A stretch of DNA of 64,000 nt from positions 19,515 to 83,514 of the forward strand of contig CAIZRK010000020.1 of the NCBI GenBank assembly GCA_903935355.1, written 5' to 3'. The position numbers and the translations under genes were made by a program. This document shows, in pieces, positions 43,918 through 55,039 of the stretch. The notes under the pieces are model-generated. The model saw nothing but the letters and a program-made list of their open reading frames with translations, was not told where the DNA came from and ran no database searches. Source of the DNA: an uncultured beta proteobacterium. Lineage in GTDB: Bacteria; Pseudomonadota; Gammaproteobacteria; Burkholderiales; Burkholderiaceae. Each line of letters starts with the position of its first letter. Positions within the stretch are counted from its first letter, which is position 1.

Positions 43918-44900
43918 GTACGTATTCAAGAGTGGCTGGAACGGGAAGTTATCTTCCTGAGCAGCGTTTAAGCAATCAAGATTTGGTGGAGCGCTTAGCG
44001 AAGATTGGACTTGAGACCAGTGATGAATGGATTTTTACTCGTAGTGGAATTTCTGCGCGTCATTTTGCCGCCGATGATCAGCTCACTAGTGATTTAGCGG
44101 TTAATGCAGCTCAAATGGCACTAGAGAGTGCCGGCTTAACATCAGAAGATCTCGATCTGATTATTTTGGCTACCTCTACCCCTGATCATTTGGGCGGCTT
44201 TCCAAGCACTGCATGCGTAGTACAAGATAAATTGGGCGCACATACCAATTGCGCAGCTTTTGATGTGCAGGCCGTTTGTGCAGGATTTACCTATGCGTTA
44301 GCTATTGCAGATGCTTTTATTCGCACAGGTAGTTATAAAAAAGTCTTAGTGCTTGGCGCAGAAACTTTTTCTCGTATTTTGGATTTTCAAGATCGCACCA
44401 CTTCCGTTTTATTTGGCGATGGTGCTGGAGCTGTCGTACTTGAAGCCTCTTCAGAGCGCGGTATTCTGTCTACTGCTTTGCATGCAGATGGTAGCCAACG
44501 TAACATCTTGTGTGTTCCCGGGCATACTAAACAGGGTGGGGTTGAGGGTTCGGCTTACTTGACAATGGATGGTCAGGCTGTTTTCAAGCTGGCTGTTAAG
44601 GTTCTTGAACAAGTAGCTCATGAAGCCTTGGAGAAAGCCAATCTGAAACCAGAGCAAATTGATTGGTTAGTACCCCATCAGGCCAATATTCGCATCATGG
44701 AGAGTACAGCTCGTAAGATGGGAATGTCGATGGATAAGGTCATTGTGACTGTTCACGAGCACGGCAATACTTCTGCAGCTTCTATTCCTCTGGCATTAGA
44801 CTGGGGGGTTCGCTCTGGTCAAATTCAACGTGGTCATCATCTCTTATTAGAGGGAGTTGGTGGTGGGTTTGCTTGGGGTGCGGTAGCACTCAAGTATTAA
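43914..44900 (+). CDS. fabH: 3-oxoacyl-ACP synthase III
   Basis: A 328-aa condensing enzyme that joins acetyl-CoA to malonyl-ACP and starts fatty-acid chains. The catalytic Cys122 is in [12 protein letters not shown], His in [12 protein letters not shown] and Asn in [12 protein letters not shown]. It overlaps plsX by 4 bp and lies 47 bp before fabD. Confidence 0.96.
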   Translation: MSTYSRVAGTGSYLPEQRLSNQDLVERLAKIGLETSDEWIFTRSGISARHFAADDQLTSDLAVNAAQMALESAGLTSEDLDLIILATSTPDHLGGFPSTACVVQDKLGAHTNCAAFDVQAVCAGFTYALAIADAFIRTGSYKKVLVLGAETFSRILDFQDRTTSVLFGDGAGAVVLEASSERGILSTALHADGSQRNILCVPGHTKQGGVEGSAYLTMDGQAVFKLAVKVLEQVAHEALEKANLKPEQIDWLVPHQANIRIMESTARKMGMSMDKVIVTVHEHGNTSAASIPLALDWGVRSGQIQRGHHLLLEGVGGGFAWGAVALKY

Positions 44901-44947
44901 TATCCATTAGCCATAACTTCATTTACTTTTTTAGCGAATTTAATCTC

Positions 44948-45883
44948 ATGACATTTGCATTTGTATTCCCCGGTCAAGGCTCCCAATCTGTTGGGATGCT
45001 CAATACCATTGCAAGCCGCCCTGAAGTACGTGCGACCTTGCAAGAAGCATCCGAAGCCTTGGGTGAAGACATGGCTCAGTTGATTGCCGAAGGTCCGGCC
45101 GAGGCTTTGTCCTTAACCACCAATACTCAACCTGTCATGTTAACTGCGGGCATTGCGTTTTATCGCGCTTGGCTGGCTTCTGGTGGCCCAGTCCCTAAGG
45201 TGATGGCTGGCCATAGTTTGGGTGAATACTCTGCACTGGTGGCTGCTGGTGTCATTTCGTTTAAAGACGCAGTGCCTCTCGTACGCTTTCGTGCTGAGGC
45301 TATGCAAACTGCTGTTCCAGTAGGTACGGGCGGTATGGCGGCAATCTTGGGCTTGGATGATGACATCGTAAAAACAGTCTGTGCACAAGCAGCCCTTGCA
45401 TCCGGTGGAGTTGTTGAGGCGGTGAATTTTAATGCTCCCGGTCAGGTAGTTATTGCCGGTGGTAGCGATGCAGTGACCAAGGCTTGTGAGTTATTAAAAG
45501 CGGCAGGAGCCAAGCGCGCCTTGCCATTACCTGTTTCCGCACCTTTTCATTCTTCATTACTGCAGCCCGCCTCTGAAAAATTAAAAGACTACTTGGCCGA
45601 CATTGAATTTAAGGTTCCCGCCATTGCTGTGATCAATAATGTTGATGTGGGCGTCTTGTATGACCCCAAGGCAATTAAAGATGCCTTAGTGCGTCAAGCG
45701 GCTATGCCTGTTCGTTGGCATGAAATTATTCATGAAATGGCCAAGCAGGGCATTACTCAAGTAGTAGAGTGTGGCCCAGGCAAGGTATTGGCTGGCCTAA
45801 CTAAGCGTATTAGTGATCAAGTTATTGGTTTGCCTATCTTTGATGAAACTAGCTTAAATGAAGCCTTGGCAACAGTGAAATAA
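44948..45883 (+). CDS. fabD: malonyl-CoA:ACP transacylase
   Basis: A 311-aa acyltransferase that loads malonate on ACP. FVFPGQGSQSVGM is the family start; the active Ser90 is in MAGHSLGEYSAL; the His lies in PVSAPFHSSLL. The ATG at 44948 is preferred over an upstream in-frame start that would add 25 unrelated residues. It follows fabH and precedes fabG in the usual order. Confidence 0.96.
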   Translation: MTFAFVFPGQGSQSVGMLNTIASRPEVRATLQEASEALGEDMAQLIAEGPAEALSLTTNTQPVMLTAGIAFYRAWLASGGPVPKVMAGHSLGEYSALVAAGVISFKDAVPLVRFRAEAMQTAVPVGTGGMAAILGLDDDIVKTVCAQAALASGGVVEAVNFNAPGQVVIAGGSDAVTKACELLKAAGAKRALPLPVSAPFHSSLLQPASEKLKDYLADIEFKVPAIAVINNVDVGVLYDPKAIKDALVRQAAMPVRWHEIIHEMAKQGITQVVECGPGKVLAGLTKRISDQVIGLPIFDETSLNEALATVK

Positions 45884-45918
45884 TACTTAATGAATATCAG
45901 AAGCAAGGAAAGATAAAT

Positions 45919-46662
45919 ATGAATCTGGACCTCAGTGGACAAATTGCTTTAGTTACTGGCGCTTCCCGCGGCATTGGCCAAGCAATTGCGGAGCAATTAG
46001 CAAAGTGCGGTGCCAAAGTGATTGGTACTGCTACATCTGCAGATGGTGCTAAAGCGATCAATGCCCGTTTGCAAGCAACTGGCGGTCGTGGTGAAGTTTT
46101 AAATGTGATCGATCCAAAGGCCTGTGAAGACATTATTAACCTGATCGTCAAAGACTTTGGCGGTATTCATATTTTAGTGAATAACGCTGGCATCACTCGG
46201 GATCAATTGGCGATGCGCATGAAGGCAGATGAGTGGACCGATGTGATTGATACTAATTTAAGTGCAGTTTTCCGGCTTTCTCAGGCCGTCATGCGTCCCA
46301 TGATGAAAGCGCGTACAGGTCGCATTATTAATATTACTTCCATCGTTGGCCATATGGGAAACCCTGGACAAGCCAACTATGCTGCCGCAAAAGCAGGGGT
46401 TTCTGGCATGACCCGTGCCCTAGCCCGTGAAATTGGTAGTCGTAATATCACCGTCAATTGTGTAGCTCCGGGCTTTATTGATACCGATATGACCCGTGCT
46501 TTAAGCGAAGAACAGCAAAATGCCCTAAAAGCCAACATACCCTTGGCTCGCCTAGGCACTCCTGAGGATGTGGCCCAGGCAGTGGCGTTTTTAGCCTCTC
46601 CAGCAGCAGCTTATATTACGGGTAATACCCTACACGTCAATGGCGGATTATATTTAGCCTAA
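45919..46662 (+). CDS. fabG: 3-oxoacyl-ACP reductase
   Basis: A 247-aa short-chain dehydrogenase that reduces 3-oxoacyl-ACP with NADPH. TGASRGIGQAI binds the cofactor, NNAGITRD stabilises the sheet, the catalytic Ser is in INITSIVG, and Tyr and Lys are in NYAAAKAG. C-terminal ITGNTLHVNGG is typical. It is the third of the fab set; acpP follows 103 bp later from its own promoter. Confidence 0.95.
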   Translation: MNLDLSGQIALVTGASRGIGQAIAEQLAKCGAKVIGTATSADGAKAINARLQATGGRGEVLNVIDPKACEDIINLIVKDFGGIHILVNNAGITRDQLAMRMKADEWTDVIDTNLSAVFRLSQAVMRPMMKARTGRIINITSIVGHMGNPGQANYAAAKAGVSGMTRALAREIGSRNITVNCVAPGFIDTDMTRALSEEQQNALKANIPLARLGTPEDVAQAVAFLASPAAAYITGNTLHVNGGLYLA

Positions 46663-46698
46663 TGACAAAGCGAGGATTTAATCATTTTTTTTGCGGAT

Positions 46699-46729
46699 TT
46701 GCTATTTCGGTCCGCCAAGCTGATAAAAT
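46699..46729 (+). promoter_or_regulatory. candidate acpP promoter
   Basis: TTGCTA (46699-46704) and TAAAAT (46724-46729) are 19 bp apart, the latter preceded by TGA so that it forms an extended -10. The predicted start lies about 30 nt before the acpP ATG. A separate promoter fits the high demand for ACP. Confidence 0.5.
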
Positions 46730-46765
46730 CCTTCCATCGTTTTTTTACAACCCTTGGGGGAATTA

Positions 46766-47005
46766 ATGGATAACATCGAACAACGCGTTAAGAAGATCGT
46801 CGCTGAGCAATTAGGCGTCGCAGAGGCAGATATCAAAAATGAGTCTTCTTTTGTGAACGATTTGGGCGCTGACTCTCTTGACACTGTTGAATTGGTAATG
46901 GCTTTGGAAGATGAATTCGGGATTGAAATTCCGGATGAAGAAGCTGAGAAAATTACTACTGTTCAGCTCGCAATCGATTTTGCTAAATCAAAAGCTCAGG
47001 GTTAA
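46766..47005 (+). CDS. acpP: acyl carrier protein
   Basis: A 79-aa carrier of growing acyl chains. The phosphopantetheine attachment site is Ser37 in [18 protein letters not shown]. It is very acidic, as expected. The ATG at 46766 is chosen ([10 protein letters not shown] is the standard start), with GGGGG just upstream. The cognate transferase gene acpS is at 55798. Confidence 0.97.
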   Translation: MDNIEQRVKKIVAEQLGVAEADIKNESSFVNDLGADSLDTVELVMALEDEFGIEIPDEEAEKITTVQLAIDFAKSKAQG

Positions 47006-47037
47006 TTTCCTAGCTTAGTCAATACATAGCTATTACT

Positions 47038-48285
47038 GTGTCAGCATCAAATGGCCGCCGCCGGGTTGTAGTCACCGGTTTAGGCCTAATCTCACCTGTT
47101 GGTAATTCAGTGGATGTAGCTTGGTCTAATGTGCTCGCGGGCAAATCAGGCATTGCTACTATCACTAAATTTGACCACGCACCACTTAGTGTTCATTTCG
47201 CTGGTGAGGTGAAGGATTTTAACGTCGAAGAGTATGTGTCTGCCAAAGAGGCGCGCCATATGGATACTTTTATCCATTACGGTATTGCCGCTGGCACGCA
47301 AGCCATTCGCGATAGCGGGATTTTGGTAACCGAAGAAAATGCAGAACGTATTGGCGTGATGGTGGGCTCCGGAATCGGCGGTCTACCCATGATTGAAGAG
47401 ACTGCGGCAGAATCACTAGCCCGTGGCCCTCGTCGGATCTCTCCTTTCTTTGTACCTGGCTCCATCATCAATATGATTTCTGGGCACCTCAGTATTTTGT
47501 TTGGCCTTAAAGGCCCAAACGTTGCTGCAGTGACTGCCTGCACCACAGGCTTGCATAGCATTGGTTTAGCAGCTCGCCTGATTCAATACGGTGACGCTGA
47601 TGTGATGGTTGCTGGCGGAGCTGAATCGACGATTTCAGTTTTAGGTGTAGGAGGATTTGCTTCTGCCCGTGCCCTTTCTACTCGCAACGATGATCCTGCA
47701 ACAGCTTCACGTCCTTGGGATAAAGACCGTGATGGTTTTGTCTTGGGTGAGGGTGCAGGAGTAGTTGTCATAGAAGAGTACGAGCATGCCAAAGCACGCG
47801 GTGCCAAAATTTATTGTGAGCTCTTGGGCTTTGGTATGAGCGGGGATGCGTATCACATGACTGCACCGAATATGGATGGACCACGTCGTTGTATGGTCAA
47901 TGCTATGCGCGATGCTGGTTTAAATGCAGATCAAATTAACTACATTAATGCGCATGGCACCTCTACACCGTTAGGCGATAAGAATGAAACGGGTGCAATC
48001 AAAGCAGCGTTAGGCGACCACGCCAAAAAGACTTTAATTAACTCCACCAAATCGATGACGGGTCATCTTTTAGGGGGTGCTGGTGGCTTGGAGTCGGTAT
48101 TCACTATTTTGGCTCTCCATCACCAGAAATCCCCACCTACCATTAATATCTTCAATCAAGATCCTGAATGTGACTTGGACTACTGCGCCAATACGGCTCG
48201 GGATGTCAAGATCGATTACGCCGCTAAAAACAACTTTGGCTTTGGGGGTACTAACGGTACCTTGATTTTTGGCAAAATGACCTAA
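47038..48285 (+). CDS. fabF: 3-oxoacyl-ACP synthase II
   Basis: A 415-aa condensing enzyme for chain elongation. The catalytic Cys168 is in [11 protein letters not shown], and the two His are in [11 protein letters not shown] and [12 protein letters not shown]. It starts with GTG at 47038, 32 bp after acpP. After it comes mucD with only 62 bp between, where many Burkholderiales carry rpoE-rseA-rseB. Confidence 0.96.
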   Translation: MSASNGRRRVVVTGLGLISPVGNSVDVAWSNVLAGKSGIATITKFDHAPLSVHFAGEVKDFNVEEYVSAKEARHMDTFIHYGIAAGTQAIRDSGILVTEENAERIGVMVGSGIGGLPMIEETAAESLARGPRRISPFFVPGSIINMISGHLSILFGLKGPNVAAVTACTTGLHSIGLAARLIQYGDADVMVAGGAESTISVLGVGGFASARALSTRNDDPATASRPWDKDRDGFVLGEGAGVVVIEEYEHAKARGAKIYCELLGFGMSGDAYHMTAPNMDGPRRCMVNAMRDAGLNADQINYINAHGTSTPLGDKNETGAIKAALGDHAKKTLINSTKSMTGHLLGGAGGLESVFTILALHHQKSPPTINIFNQDPECDLDYCANTARDVKIDYAAKNNFGFGGTNGTLIFGKMT

Positions 48286-48347
48286 TATTACTAATTGATT
48301 CTTTGCCGAGTTAATTAACTGGTTTTTGCCAAGCAGGTTACAGCAAT

Positions 48348-49796
48348 ATGAAAAAGCACTTTATTACCCTTTTTGCCATTTTGAGCTTAGGACAACTGTC
48401 TTTTGTTCCTTGTGCATTGGCACAAAATCCCCGCGTCAGTATTCCTGACTTTGCCGACCTAGTTGAACGGGCTAGTCCAGCGGTAGTAAATATTCGGACT
48501 ACTGAAAAAGTGATGGTGCAACAAGCTCAAGGCGGAATACCAGGCATACCCGAGGATCAGGCAGAGTTCTTCCGCCGTTTCTTTGGAGTACCCATTCCTG
48601 GAGTTCCCAATGGACCAAAGCCATCACAACCCAATTCTGGTAAACCACAAGAAGCAGATCGTGGGGTGGGTTCCGGTTTCATTATCGATTCCAATGGGAT
48701 GATTTTGACCAATGCTCACGTAGTAGAGGGGGCCACTACCATTTACGTCACGCTGACTGACAAACGCGAATTTAAGGCTAAGTTATTAGGGATGGATAAG
48801 CGTACAGACGTGGCTGTTGTCAAAATTGAAGCCCGTGACTTACCAAAATTACCTTTGGGCGACTCATCTAAAGTGAGAGTAGGTGAGTGGGTACTTGCCA
48901 TAGGGTCCCCATTTGGCTTAGAAAATACGGTCACTGCGGGCATTGTTTCTGCTAAGAGCCGTGATACTGGCGATTACTTGCCTTTTATTCAAACAGACGT
49001 GGCAGTCAATCCAGGTAACTCTGGGGGCCCCTTACTGAATACCTCGGGTCAAGCGATTGGAATTAACTCTCAAATTTTTAGCCGCTCGGGCGGTTATATG
49101 GGCATCTCTTTTGCGATTCCGATTGATGAAGCTATGCGTGTAGCTGATCAGTTGCGCACCAATGGCAAGATGACTCGTGGCCGTATTGGTGTAGCTTTGG
49201 GTGAGATGACTAAAGAGGTCGCTGAAAGTCTGGGCTTGGGCAAACCGCGTGGGGCTTATGTACGTAATGTGGAGCCAGGTGGTCCTGCAGCATTAGGTGG
49301 AATTGAGTCTGGCGATGTGATCTTGAGTTTTAATGGCAAAGACATTGCAAAATCTACGGATCTGCCAAGGGTGGTAGGTGAAACCAAACCAGGAAGCAGT
49401 GCTAGCGTCCAAGTGTGGCGCAAAGGCGCTACGCGAGATCTGACGGTCACGGTAGTCGATACTGATGCCTCTACGGCAGTTAGTAAAAAGCCTGATTCGC
49501 CCAGCTCCAATGGAGCTAGCGGTAATGCCTTGGGGGTTGGAGTGAACGAACTCTCCGATGCTAAAAAGAAAGAGCTCAATATTCGCGGTGGAGTTGAGGT
49601 GATTAGCTTAAATGATGGCCCTTTAGCAAGAGCGGGGGTTCGGCCTGGGGATGTCGTTATCCGTATCGCAGATGCGGATATAACGGGTGTAAAACAGTTT
49701 GAAACCCTTGTAAAGGGCTTAGACTCCAATAAAGCGGTTCCTGTCTTTGTGAGGCGTTCTGACAGCACCCTCGTTATCCCAATTAAGCCAAAATAG
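48348..49796 (+). CDS. mucD: periplasmic Do-like serine protease (DegP/MucD)
   Basis: A 482-aa HtrA-family protease/chaperone. The signal peptide ends ALA-Q (about residue 25). The catalytic triad is seen in NAHVVEG (His), KRTDVAVVKI (Asp) and NPGNSGGPLLN (Ser), followed by two PDZ domains (about residues 275-365 and 390-480). A Gly/Pro-rich loop with GVPIPGVPNGPKPSQ precedes the triad, the extended LA loop. It degrades misfolded envelope proteins. The sigma-E regulators usually next to it are absent here. Confidence 0.94.
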   Translation: MKKHFITLFAILSLGQLSFVPCALAQNPRVSIPDFADLVERASPAVVNIRTTEKVMVQQAQGGIPGIPEDQAEFFRRFFGVPIPGVPNGPKPSQPNSGKPQEADRGVGSGFIIDSNGMILTNAHVVEGATTIYVTLTDKREFKAKLLGMDKRTDVAVVKIEARDLPKLPLGDSSKVRVGEWVLAIGSPFGLENTVTAGIVSAKSRDTGDYLPFIQTDVAVNPGNSGGPLLNTSGQAIGINSQIFSRSGGYMGISFAIPIDEAMRVADQLRTNGKMTRGRIGVALGEMTKEVAESLGLGKPRGAYVRNVEPGGPAALGGIESGDVILSFNGKDIAKSTDLPRVVGETKPGSSASVQVWRKGATRDLTVTVVDTDASTAVSKKPDSPSSNGASGNALGVGVNELSDAKKKELNIRGGVEVISLNDGPLARAGVRPGDVVIRIADADITGVKQFETLVKGLDSNKAVPVFVRRSDSTLVIPIKPK

Positions 49797-49940
49797 GCAA
49801 AAACCCACTTTTTTAGCTAAAAAAACAGGTTTGGCGCCACTCTGGCGTCACCCATTACAATCACTTCAAGACGACTTTTTGCAGCGCATCATGGTGGTGT
49901 GTTCTGATAAGGCGTTTTTTGACTGACCAAATAAGACGCT

Positions 49941-51746
49941 ATGGATTTAATCCGCAATTTTTCTATCATCGCCCATATTGATCATGGTAAATCTACCTTA
50001 GCTGATCGCATTATTCAGCTATGTGGAGGACTTTCTGATCGTGAAATGGAGGCTCAAGTTCTCGATTCGATGGATATTGAGCGTGAGCGCGGCATTACTA
50101 TCAAAGCCCAAACAGCAGCACTAAGTTACAAAGCTAAAGATGGCAAGACATACAACCTCAATTTAATTGATACACCAGGTCACGTTGATTTCTCTTATGA
50201 AGTCAGCCGTTCTTTATCTGCCTGTGAAGGAGCGTTGTTAGTGGTTGATGCGAGTCAGGGTGTTGAAGCGCAAACCGTGGCTAACTGTTACACCGCTATT
50301 GAGCTAGGCGTTGAAGTGGTGCCTATTCTAAATAAGATTGATTTACCCCAAGCTGATCCTGAGCGAGCTAAACAAGAAATCGAAGACGTCATTGGGATTG
50401 ATGCCACTGACGCAATTACTTGTTCTGCAAAAACTGGCTTAGGTGTAATAGATGTAATCGAAGAAATGATCCGTCGTGTGCCCCCTCCCAAGGGTAGTGC
50501 AAGCGACCCACTGCAAGCTTTAATTGTAGATTCTTGGTTTGATAATTATGTTGGTGTAGTGATGCTGGTGCGCGTAGTCAATGGCACCCTAAAACCCAAA
50601 GACAAAATTACTTTGATGGCCAATGGTTCAACCCATCTAGTTGAGCATGTAGGTGTCTTTTGCCCTAAGTCGGTTGATCGTCCTGAGCTCTGTGCTGGTC
50701 AAGTAGGTTTTATTATTGCCGGGATTAAAGAATTAAAGGCGGCTAAGGTAGGTGACACTGTGACGCATGCAACTGGTCAGGTTGGCCGTGTACCAGCAAC
50801 CGAACCATTACCCGGCTTTAAAGAAGTTAAATCACAAGTATTTGCAGGTCTTTATCCAGTAGAGGCGAGTGAATATGATCAATTGCGTGAATCACTTGAA
50901 AAGTTAAAACTAAATGATGCTTCATTGCTATATGAACCAGAGGTATCTCAGGCTTTAGGATTTGGTTTTCGTTGTGGTTTTTTAGGCCTACTGCATATGG
51001 AAATCGTGCAAGAGCGTCTAGAGCGTCAGTACGATATGAATCTCATTACCACTGCTCCAACAGTGGTGTATCAAGTACAGCAATCTGATGGCACTATCCT
51101 CATGGTGGATAACCCATCTAAGATGCCAGAAGTTAGTAAGGTAGATACGATTCTTGAACCAATCGTCACAGTAAATCTCTATATGCCACAGGAGTACGTT
51201 GGCTCCATCATTACTTTATGTATTGGGAAGCGTGGCATACAGACGGATATGAATTACCTTGGGCGGCAAGTAAAGTTAACTTATGAACTACCTATGGCAG
51301 AAATCGTGATGGATTTCTTTGATCGATTGAAATCCATTTCACGTGGTTATGCTTCCATGGATTACGAGTTTTTAGAATATCGCCCCGCTGATGTAGTGAA
51401 GGTGGATATTTTGATTAATGGAGAACGGGTTGATGCATTGTCAGTCATCGTCCATCGCAGCAATAGCCAGCATCGTGGCCGTGAGGTCGTCGCGAAGATG
51501 CGTGGCATTATTCCGCGACAAATGTTTGATGTGGCTATTCAGGCAGCAATTGGAAGTAATATCGTTGCTCGTGAAAATGTTAAAGCCTTGCGTAAAAACG
51601 TATTGGCTAAATGCTATGGTGGCGACATCTCCCGTAAGCGTAAGCTATTAGAAAAGCAAAAAGAAGGTAAGAAACGTATGAAGCAGGTGGGTAATGTGGA
51701 GATTCCACAAGAAGCTTTCTTGGCTATTTTGCAGGTAGACAGTTAA
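49941..51746 (+). CDS. lepA: elongation factor 4 (LepA)
   Basis: A 601-aa translational GTPase that back-translocates or assists 30S assembly. G motifs: [26 protein letters not shown], and NKIDLPQ; the C-terminal domain shows [14 protein letters not shown] and the [16 protein letters not shown] block. It overlaps lepB by 1 bp (TAATG), as in E. coli. The upstream 144 bp contain a perfect AT palindrome (49810-49825) of unclear meaning. Confidence 0.97.
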   Translation: MDLIRNFSIIAHIDHGKSTLADRIIQLCGGLSDREMEAQVLDSMDIERERGITIKAQTAALSYKAKDGKTYNLNLIDTPGHVDFSYEVSRSLSACEGALLVVDASQGVEAQTVANCYTAIELGVEVVPILNKIDLPQADPERAKQEIEDVIGIDATDAITCSAKTGLGVIDVIEEMIRRVPPPKGSASDPLQALIVDSWFDNYVGVVMLVRVVNGTLKPKDKITLMANGSTHLVEHVGVFCPKSVDRPELCAGQVGFIIAGIKELKAAKVGDTVTHATGQVGRVPATEPLPGFKEVKSQVFAGLYPVEASEYDQLRESLEKLKLNDASLLYEPEVSQALGFGFRCGFLGLLHMEIVQERLERQYDMNLITTAPTVVYQVQQSDGTILMVDNPSKMPEVSKVDTILEPIVTVNLYMPQEYVGSIITLCIGKRGIQTDMNYLGRQVKLTYELPMAEIVMDFFDRLKSISRGYASMDYEFLEYRPADVVKVDILINGERVDALSVIVHRSNSQHRGREVVAKMRGIIPRQMFDVAIQAAIGSNIVARENVKALRKNVLAKCYGGDISRKRKLLEKQKEGKKRMKQVGNVEIPQEAFLAILQVDS

Positions 51747-52552
51747 TGAACTTTGCACTTATTCTATTGATCTTGGTAGTCATTTCAGGGATTGCTTGGA
51801 TAGCGGATCGTATGTATTTTGCGCCTCAAAGAGAGGCCTCAGGTATCGTTCGCATGCCTTTGTGGTTGGAGTACACAGCTGGCTTCTTCCCTGTCATTTG
51901 CGCTGTATTTTTACTACGATCTTTTATTGTGGAGCCTTTTAAGATTCCTTCTGGGTCTATGATTCCTACCCTGCAGATTGGTGACTTTATCTTGGTGAAT
52001 AAATTCACATACGGAATCCGTTTGCCAGTAATTAATAAAAAAGTAGTTGAGCTTGGTTCACCCAAAAGAGGGGATGTTGTGGTATTTCGTTATCCTCGTG
52101 ATGAATCAGTTGATTACATCAAGCGGGTGGTGGCATTACCAGGTGATGTCATCCAATATCAAGATAAGCGTTTAACGATTAATGGCCAGCCATTGCAGTA
52201 CAGTGGTGGCGAGTCTTATCTAGATCCTGAAAATATGCGTTATGCAAAGCGCTATATGGAAGCCTTTTCAGATGATCTAGGTGGTAATCGCCATGAGATT
52301 TTGAATGATCCAGACCGTTCTGCAGGCAGCTTTCCGAATGAGCGTTTTCCAGGTTTTGAGAATTGCCAATATGAAAATGCAGGCCTTACATGCAAGGTGC
52401 CTGCAGGACATTACTTTGCTATGGGCGATAACCGGGATAACAGTGCAGATTCGCGTTATTGGGGATTTGTTCCGGATCAAAATATAGTGGGCAGAGCCTT
52501 CTTTGTTTGGCTTAACCTAGGCAATCTAGGCCGCATTGGTGGATTTAATTAA
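51746..52552 (+). CDS. lepB: signal peptidase I
   Basis: A 268-aa inner-membrane protease that removes Sec and Tat signal peptides. Two membrane helices (about residues 2-20 and 46-60) precede the catalytic part; the nucleophile is Ser71 in [14 protein letters not shown], and the general-base Lys is in [13 protein letters not shown]. The C-terminal box [16 protein letters not shown] is present. It is translationally coupled to lepA. Confidence 0.95.
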   Translation: MNFALILLILVVISGIAWIADRMYFAPQREASGIVRMPLWLEYTAGFFPVICAVFLLRSFIVEPFKIPSGSMIPTLQIGDFILVNKFTYGIRLPVINKKVVELGSPKRGDVVVFRYPRDESVDYIKRVVALPGDVIQYQDKRLTINGQPLQYSGGESYLDPENMRYAKRYMEAFSDDLGGNRHEILNDPDRSAGSFPNERFPGFENCQYENAGLTCKVPAGHYFAMGDNRDNSADSRYWGFVPDQNIVGRAFFVWLNLGNLGRIGGFN

Positions 52553-52557
52553 AAGTC

Positions 52558-53349
52558 ATGAACGCCCGTGCCGTCATTGAAACTGCGCCGCTTCAAGAGC
52601 GTCTCGGGTATACGTTTAAAAAACTTGAGCTACTCAATCAAGCGCTGACTCATCGTAGTCACAGCAAAAAAAATAATGAACGCTTAGAGTTTCTAGGCGA
52701 CTCTATTCTCAATTGTGTTGTTGCTGAAATGCTCTATGAACGCTACTCTGACTTGGATGAAGGTGATCTCTCTCGTGTTCGTGCAAATTTAGTAAAGCAA
52801 CAGGCTTTATATGAGATTGCGCAATCCTTATCTTTATCAGATTACTTACGCTTAGGCGAGGGTGAACTCAAGAGTGGTGGTTTTCGCCGTCCATCTATCC
52901 TGGCCGATACCCTTGAAGCCGTTACTGGTGCCATCTTTTTAGATGGGGGATTTGATGCTGCTAAAACCTGTTTACGTAAGCTGTACTCTATTATTTTGGC
53001 GCACGTTGATCCTAAGACTTTAGGTAAAGACGATAAGACTTTATTGCAAGAGTGCCTACAAGGCTATCAGTTGCCTCTACCAACCTATAACGTCACTGGT
53101 ACTACTGGCGCTGCGCATAATCAACAGTTTGAAGTAGAGTGTCTTATTCCTAGTCATAAGGTAGCGGTGAAAGGTGAGGGTGCTTCGCGTCGTGCTGCTG
53201 AGCAAGCGGCTGCTAAGCTAGCTTTGATTGCTATTTTAAAAGCGTTGCCGCAAGAATCTCGTAAACCTAAGAAGACTCGATCTGCTAAAAAGAAAGCGGC
53301 AAAAAAGGAAGTGACTGAAGAGCAGTTCAATCTTAAGCTGAAGGGCTAA
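52558..53349 (+). CDS. rnc: ribonuclease III
   Basis: A 263-aa double-strand-specific RNase that processes rRNA precursors. The catalytic signature is [12 protein letters not shown]; the C-terminal dsRNA-binding domain contains [18 protein letters not shown]. It carries an extra 40-residue basic tail rich in Lys ([14 protein letters not shown]), beyond E. coli length (226 aa), which may add RNA affinity. It follows lepB by 5 bp and precedes era by 2 bp. Confidence 0.95.
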   Translation: MNARAVIETAPLQERLGYTFKKLELLNQALTHRSHSKKNNERLEFLGDSILNCVVAEMLYERYSDLDEGDLSRVRANLVKQQALYEIAQSLSLSDYLRLGEGELKSGGFRRPSILADTLEAVTGAIFLDGGFDAAKTCLRKLYSIILAHVDPKTLGKDDKTLLQECLQGYQLPLPTYNVTGTTGAAHNQQFEVECLIPSHKVAVKGEGASRRAAEQAAAKLALIAILKALPQESRKPKKTRSAKKKAAKKEVTEEQFNLKLKG

Positions 53350-53351
53350 TT

Positions 53352-54290
53352 GTGTTTAGATGCGGCACCATCGCCATTGTTGGTCGTCCCAATATGGGCA
53401 AATCGACCTTAATTAACGCTTTAGTTGGTCAAAAGATTAGTATAACCTCACGCAAAGCGCAGACTACTCGCCATCGGATCTTAGGGATTCAGAATCGACC
53501 GGATGCACAGTTTATCTTTATCGATACACCTGGTTTTCAAACGCGTTTAATGAATACCTTGAACAAGGCTTTAAATCGTACGGTAACCACTGCATTGCAA
53601 GATGTGAATGTAGCCTGTTTTGTAGTTGAGGCGGGATACTTTGGGGATGACGATATTAAAGTCTTACGCTTATTGCCAGACGACCTACCAATTGTCTTAG
53701 TATTAAATAAATTAGACTTATTTAACAGCCGGTTTCAGACGCCATCTGAGAGAGATCAGGCCTTACTCGACTTTATGAAAAAAATGAGTCAGCCCTGGAG
53801 TGAGTTAGGCGGCCGTGAAGACCAGAGTAAATCTGAGTTTTCAGAAATTGTCCCGATGAGTGCCAAGAGTCCACCCGATATTCAAAGGCTTTTAGATGTC
53901 TTGGAGGGATATTTACCTGAGGCTGAGGCGGTTTACGATGCTGATACCTTAACTGACCGTAGTGAGCGTTTCTTGGCGGCTGAGATTTTACGTGAAAAGG
54001 TATTTCGTTTTACTGGTGAGGAGTTGCCTTACACCAGTACGGTCGTCATCGATCAATTCAAGATGGATGGCAAGATGCGTCGCATTGCGGCAACTATCTT
54101 GGTAGATCGTGATAGTCATAAAGCGATGATCATTGGTTCAAAAGGCGAGCGACTCAAAAAGATTTCTACTGATGCTCGGATTGATATGGAAAAGCTCTTT
54201 GACGGCAAAGTCTTTTTAGAGACTTGGGTAAAGGTCAAGCGCGGCTGGGCAGATGATCGAGCTGAATTACGGGCGCAGGGATTGGAATAA
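53352..54290 (+). CDS. era: GTPase Era
   Basis: A 312-aa GTPase that binds the 3' end of 16S rRNA during 30S assembly. G motifs: [18 protein letters not shown] and NKLDLF; the C-terminal KH domain has [10 protein letters not shown]. The GTG at 53352 gives the expected [14 protein letters not shown] start; no ATG fits. It follows rnc by 2 bp, the standard arrangement. Confidence 0.96.
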   Translation: MFRCGTIAIVGRPNMGKSTLINALVGQKISITSRKAQTTRHRILGIQNRPDAQFIFIDTPGFQTRLMNTLNKALNRTVTTALQDVNVACFVVEAGYFGDDDIKVLRLLPDDLPIVLVLNKLDLFNSRFQTPSERDQALLDFMKKMSQPWSELGGREDQSKSEFSEIVPMSAKSPPDIQRLLDVLEGYLPEAEAVYDADTLTDRSERFLAAEILREKVFRFTGEELPYTSTVVIDQFKMDGKMRRIAATILVDRDSHKAMIIGSKGERLKKISTDARIDMEKLFDGKVFLETWVKVKRGWADDRAELRAQGLE

Positions 54291-54295
54291 AGTTC

Positions 54296-55030
54296 ATGGC
54301 CTTAATCCGGGTAGCTGACGAACCTGCTTTTGTATTGCATAGCATTCCCTATAAAGAGACCAGCTTAATTCTGGATGTCTTTACTCGTCAGCATGGGCGT
54401 ATGGCGTTAATTGCCAAAGGGGCTAAGAGACCACACTCTACACTGCGACCTGTATTACAGCGTTTCGTGCCCCTACTGGTTTCTTGGAGTGGTCGGTCTG
54501 AGTTACGCACTCTCACTAAATCTGAGTGGGTTGGGGGCACCCCATCTTTGGTAGGTGATGCGCTCCTTTGTGGCTTTTACCTCAATGAGCTGCTCGTGAA
54601 GTTTTTAGCACGAGAAGATGAGTACGAAAAGCTGTATGACCGCTATATGGATACGATTTCTGCGCTCTCTAATTTGGAATTTGAGTCCAAAGGCCTAGAG
54701 GAGATTTTGCGACCATTTGAGCTATCGCTTTTACAAGAAACAGGTTATGCCGCTGCCTTAGATCGCTGTGTTGAAAGCAATGATGCGCCTCTCGCGGATA
54801 AGCAGTATGTATATCAACCAGAGCGTGGCATCCGTCCCATACAAGGGGATGATCCTGGGCACTGGCCTGTTTTAATGGGGCGCTCCTTACTAGCAATTGC
54901 AAGCGGAGATTTTTCTCATCCAGAAACACTTTCTGAGAGCAAACAACTCATGCGCTTCTTGCTAGGATTGCACTTACAAGATCAAGTGCTCACTACTCGT
55001 CAAATCTTGATCGATCTTAAGAAAATCTAG
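54296..55030 (+). CDS. recO: DNA repair protein RecO
   Basis: A 244-aa mediator that helps RecR load RecA onto SSB-coated DNA. The N-terminal OB fold shows AFVLHSIPYKETSLILDVFTR and HGRMALIAKGAKRP; the helical domain includes CGFYLNELLVKFLARED and the C-terminal MRFLLGLHLQDQVLTTR. The zinc cysteines of some RecO proteins are absent. It lies 5 bp after era. Confidence 0.92.
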   Translation: MALIRVADEPAFVLHSIPYKETSLILDVFTRQHGRMALIAKGAKRPHSTLRPVLQRFVPLLVSWSGRSELRTLTKSEWVGGTPSLVGDALLCGFYLNELLVKFLAREDEYEKLYDRYMDTISALSNLEFESKGLEEILRPFELSLLQETGYAAALDRCVESNDAPLADKQYVYQPERGIRPIQGDDPGHWPVLMGRSLLAIASGDFSHPETLSESKQLMRFLLGLHLQDQVLTTRQILIDLKKI

Positions 55031-55039
55031 TAATCTATC

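Noticed and set aside
49256-49768. 170-codon minus-strand frame within mucD
   Set aside because: It is antisense to the PDZ domains of a well-supported protease; a compositional shadow.
49810-49825. Perfect AT palindrome TTTTTTAGCTAAAAAA after mucD
   Set aside because: The stem is almost entirely A-T with no GC core, so it is a poor terminator; no regulator site fits it.
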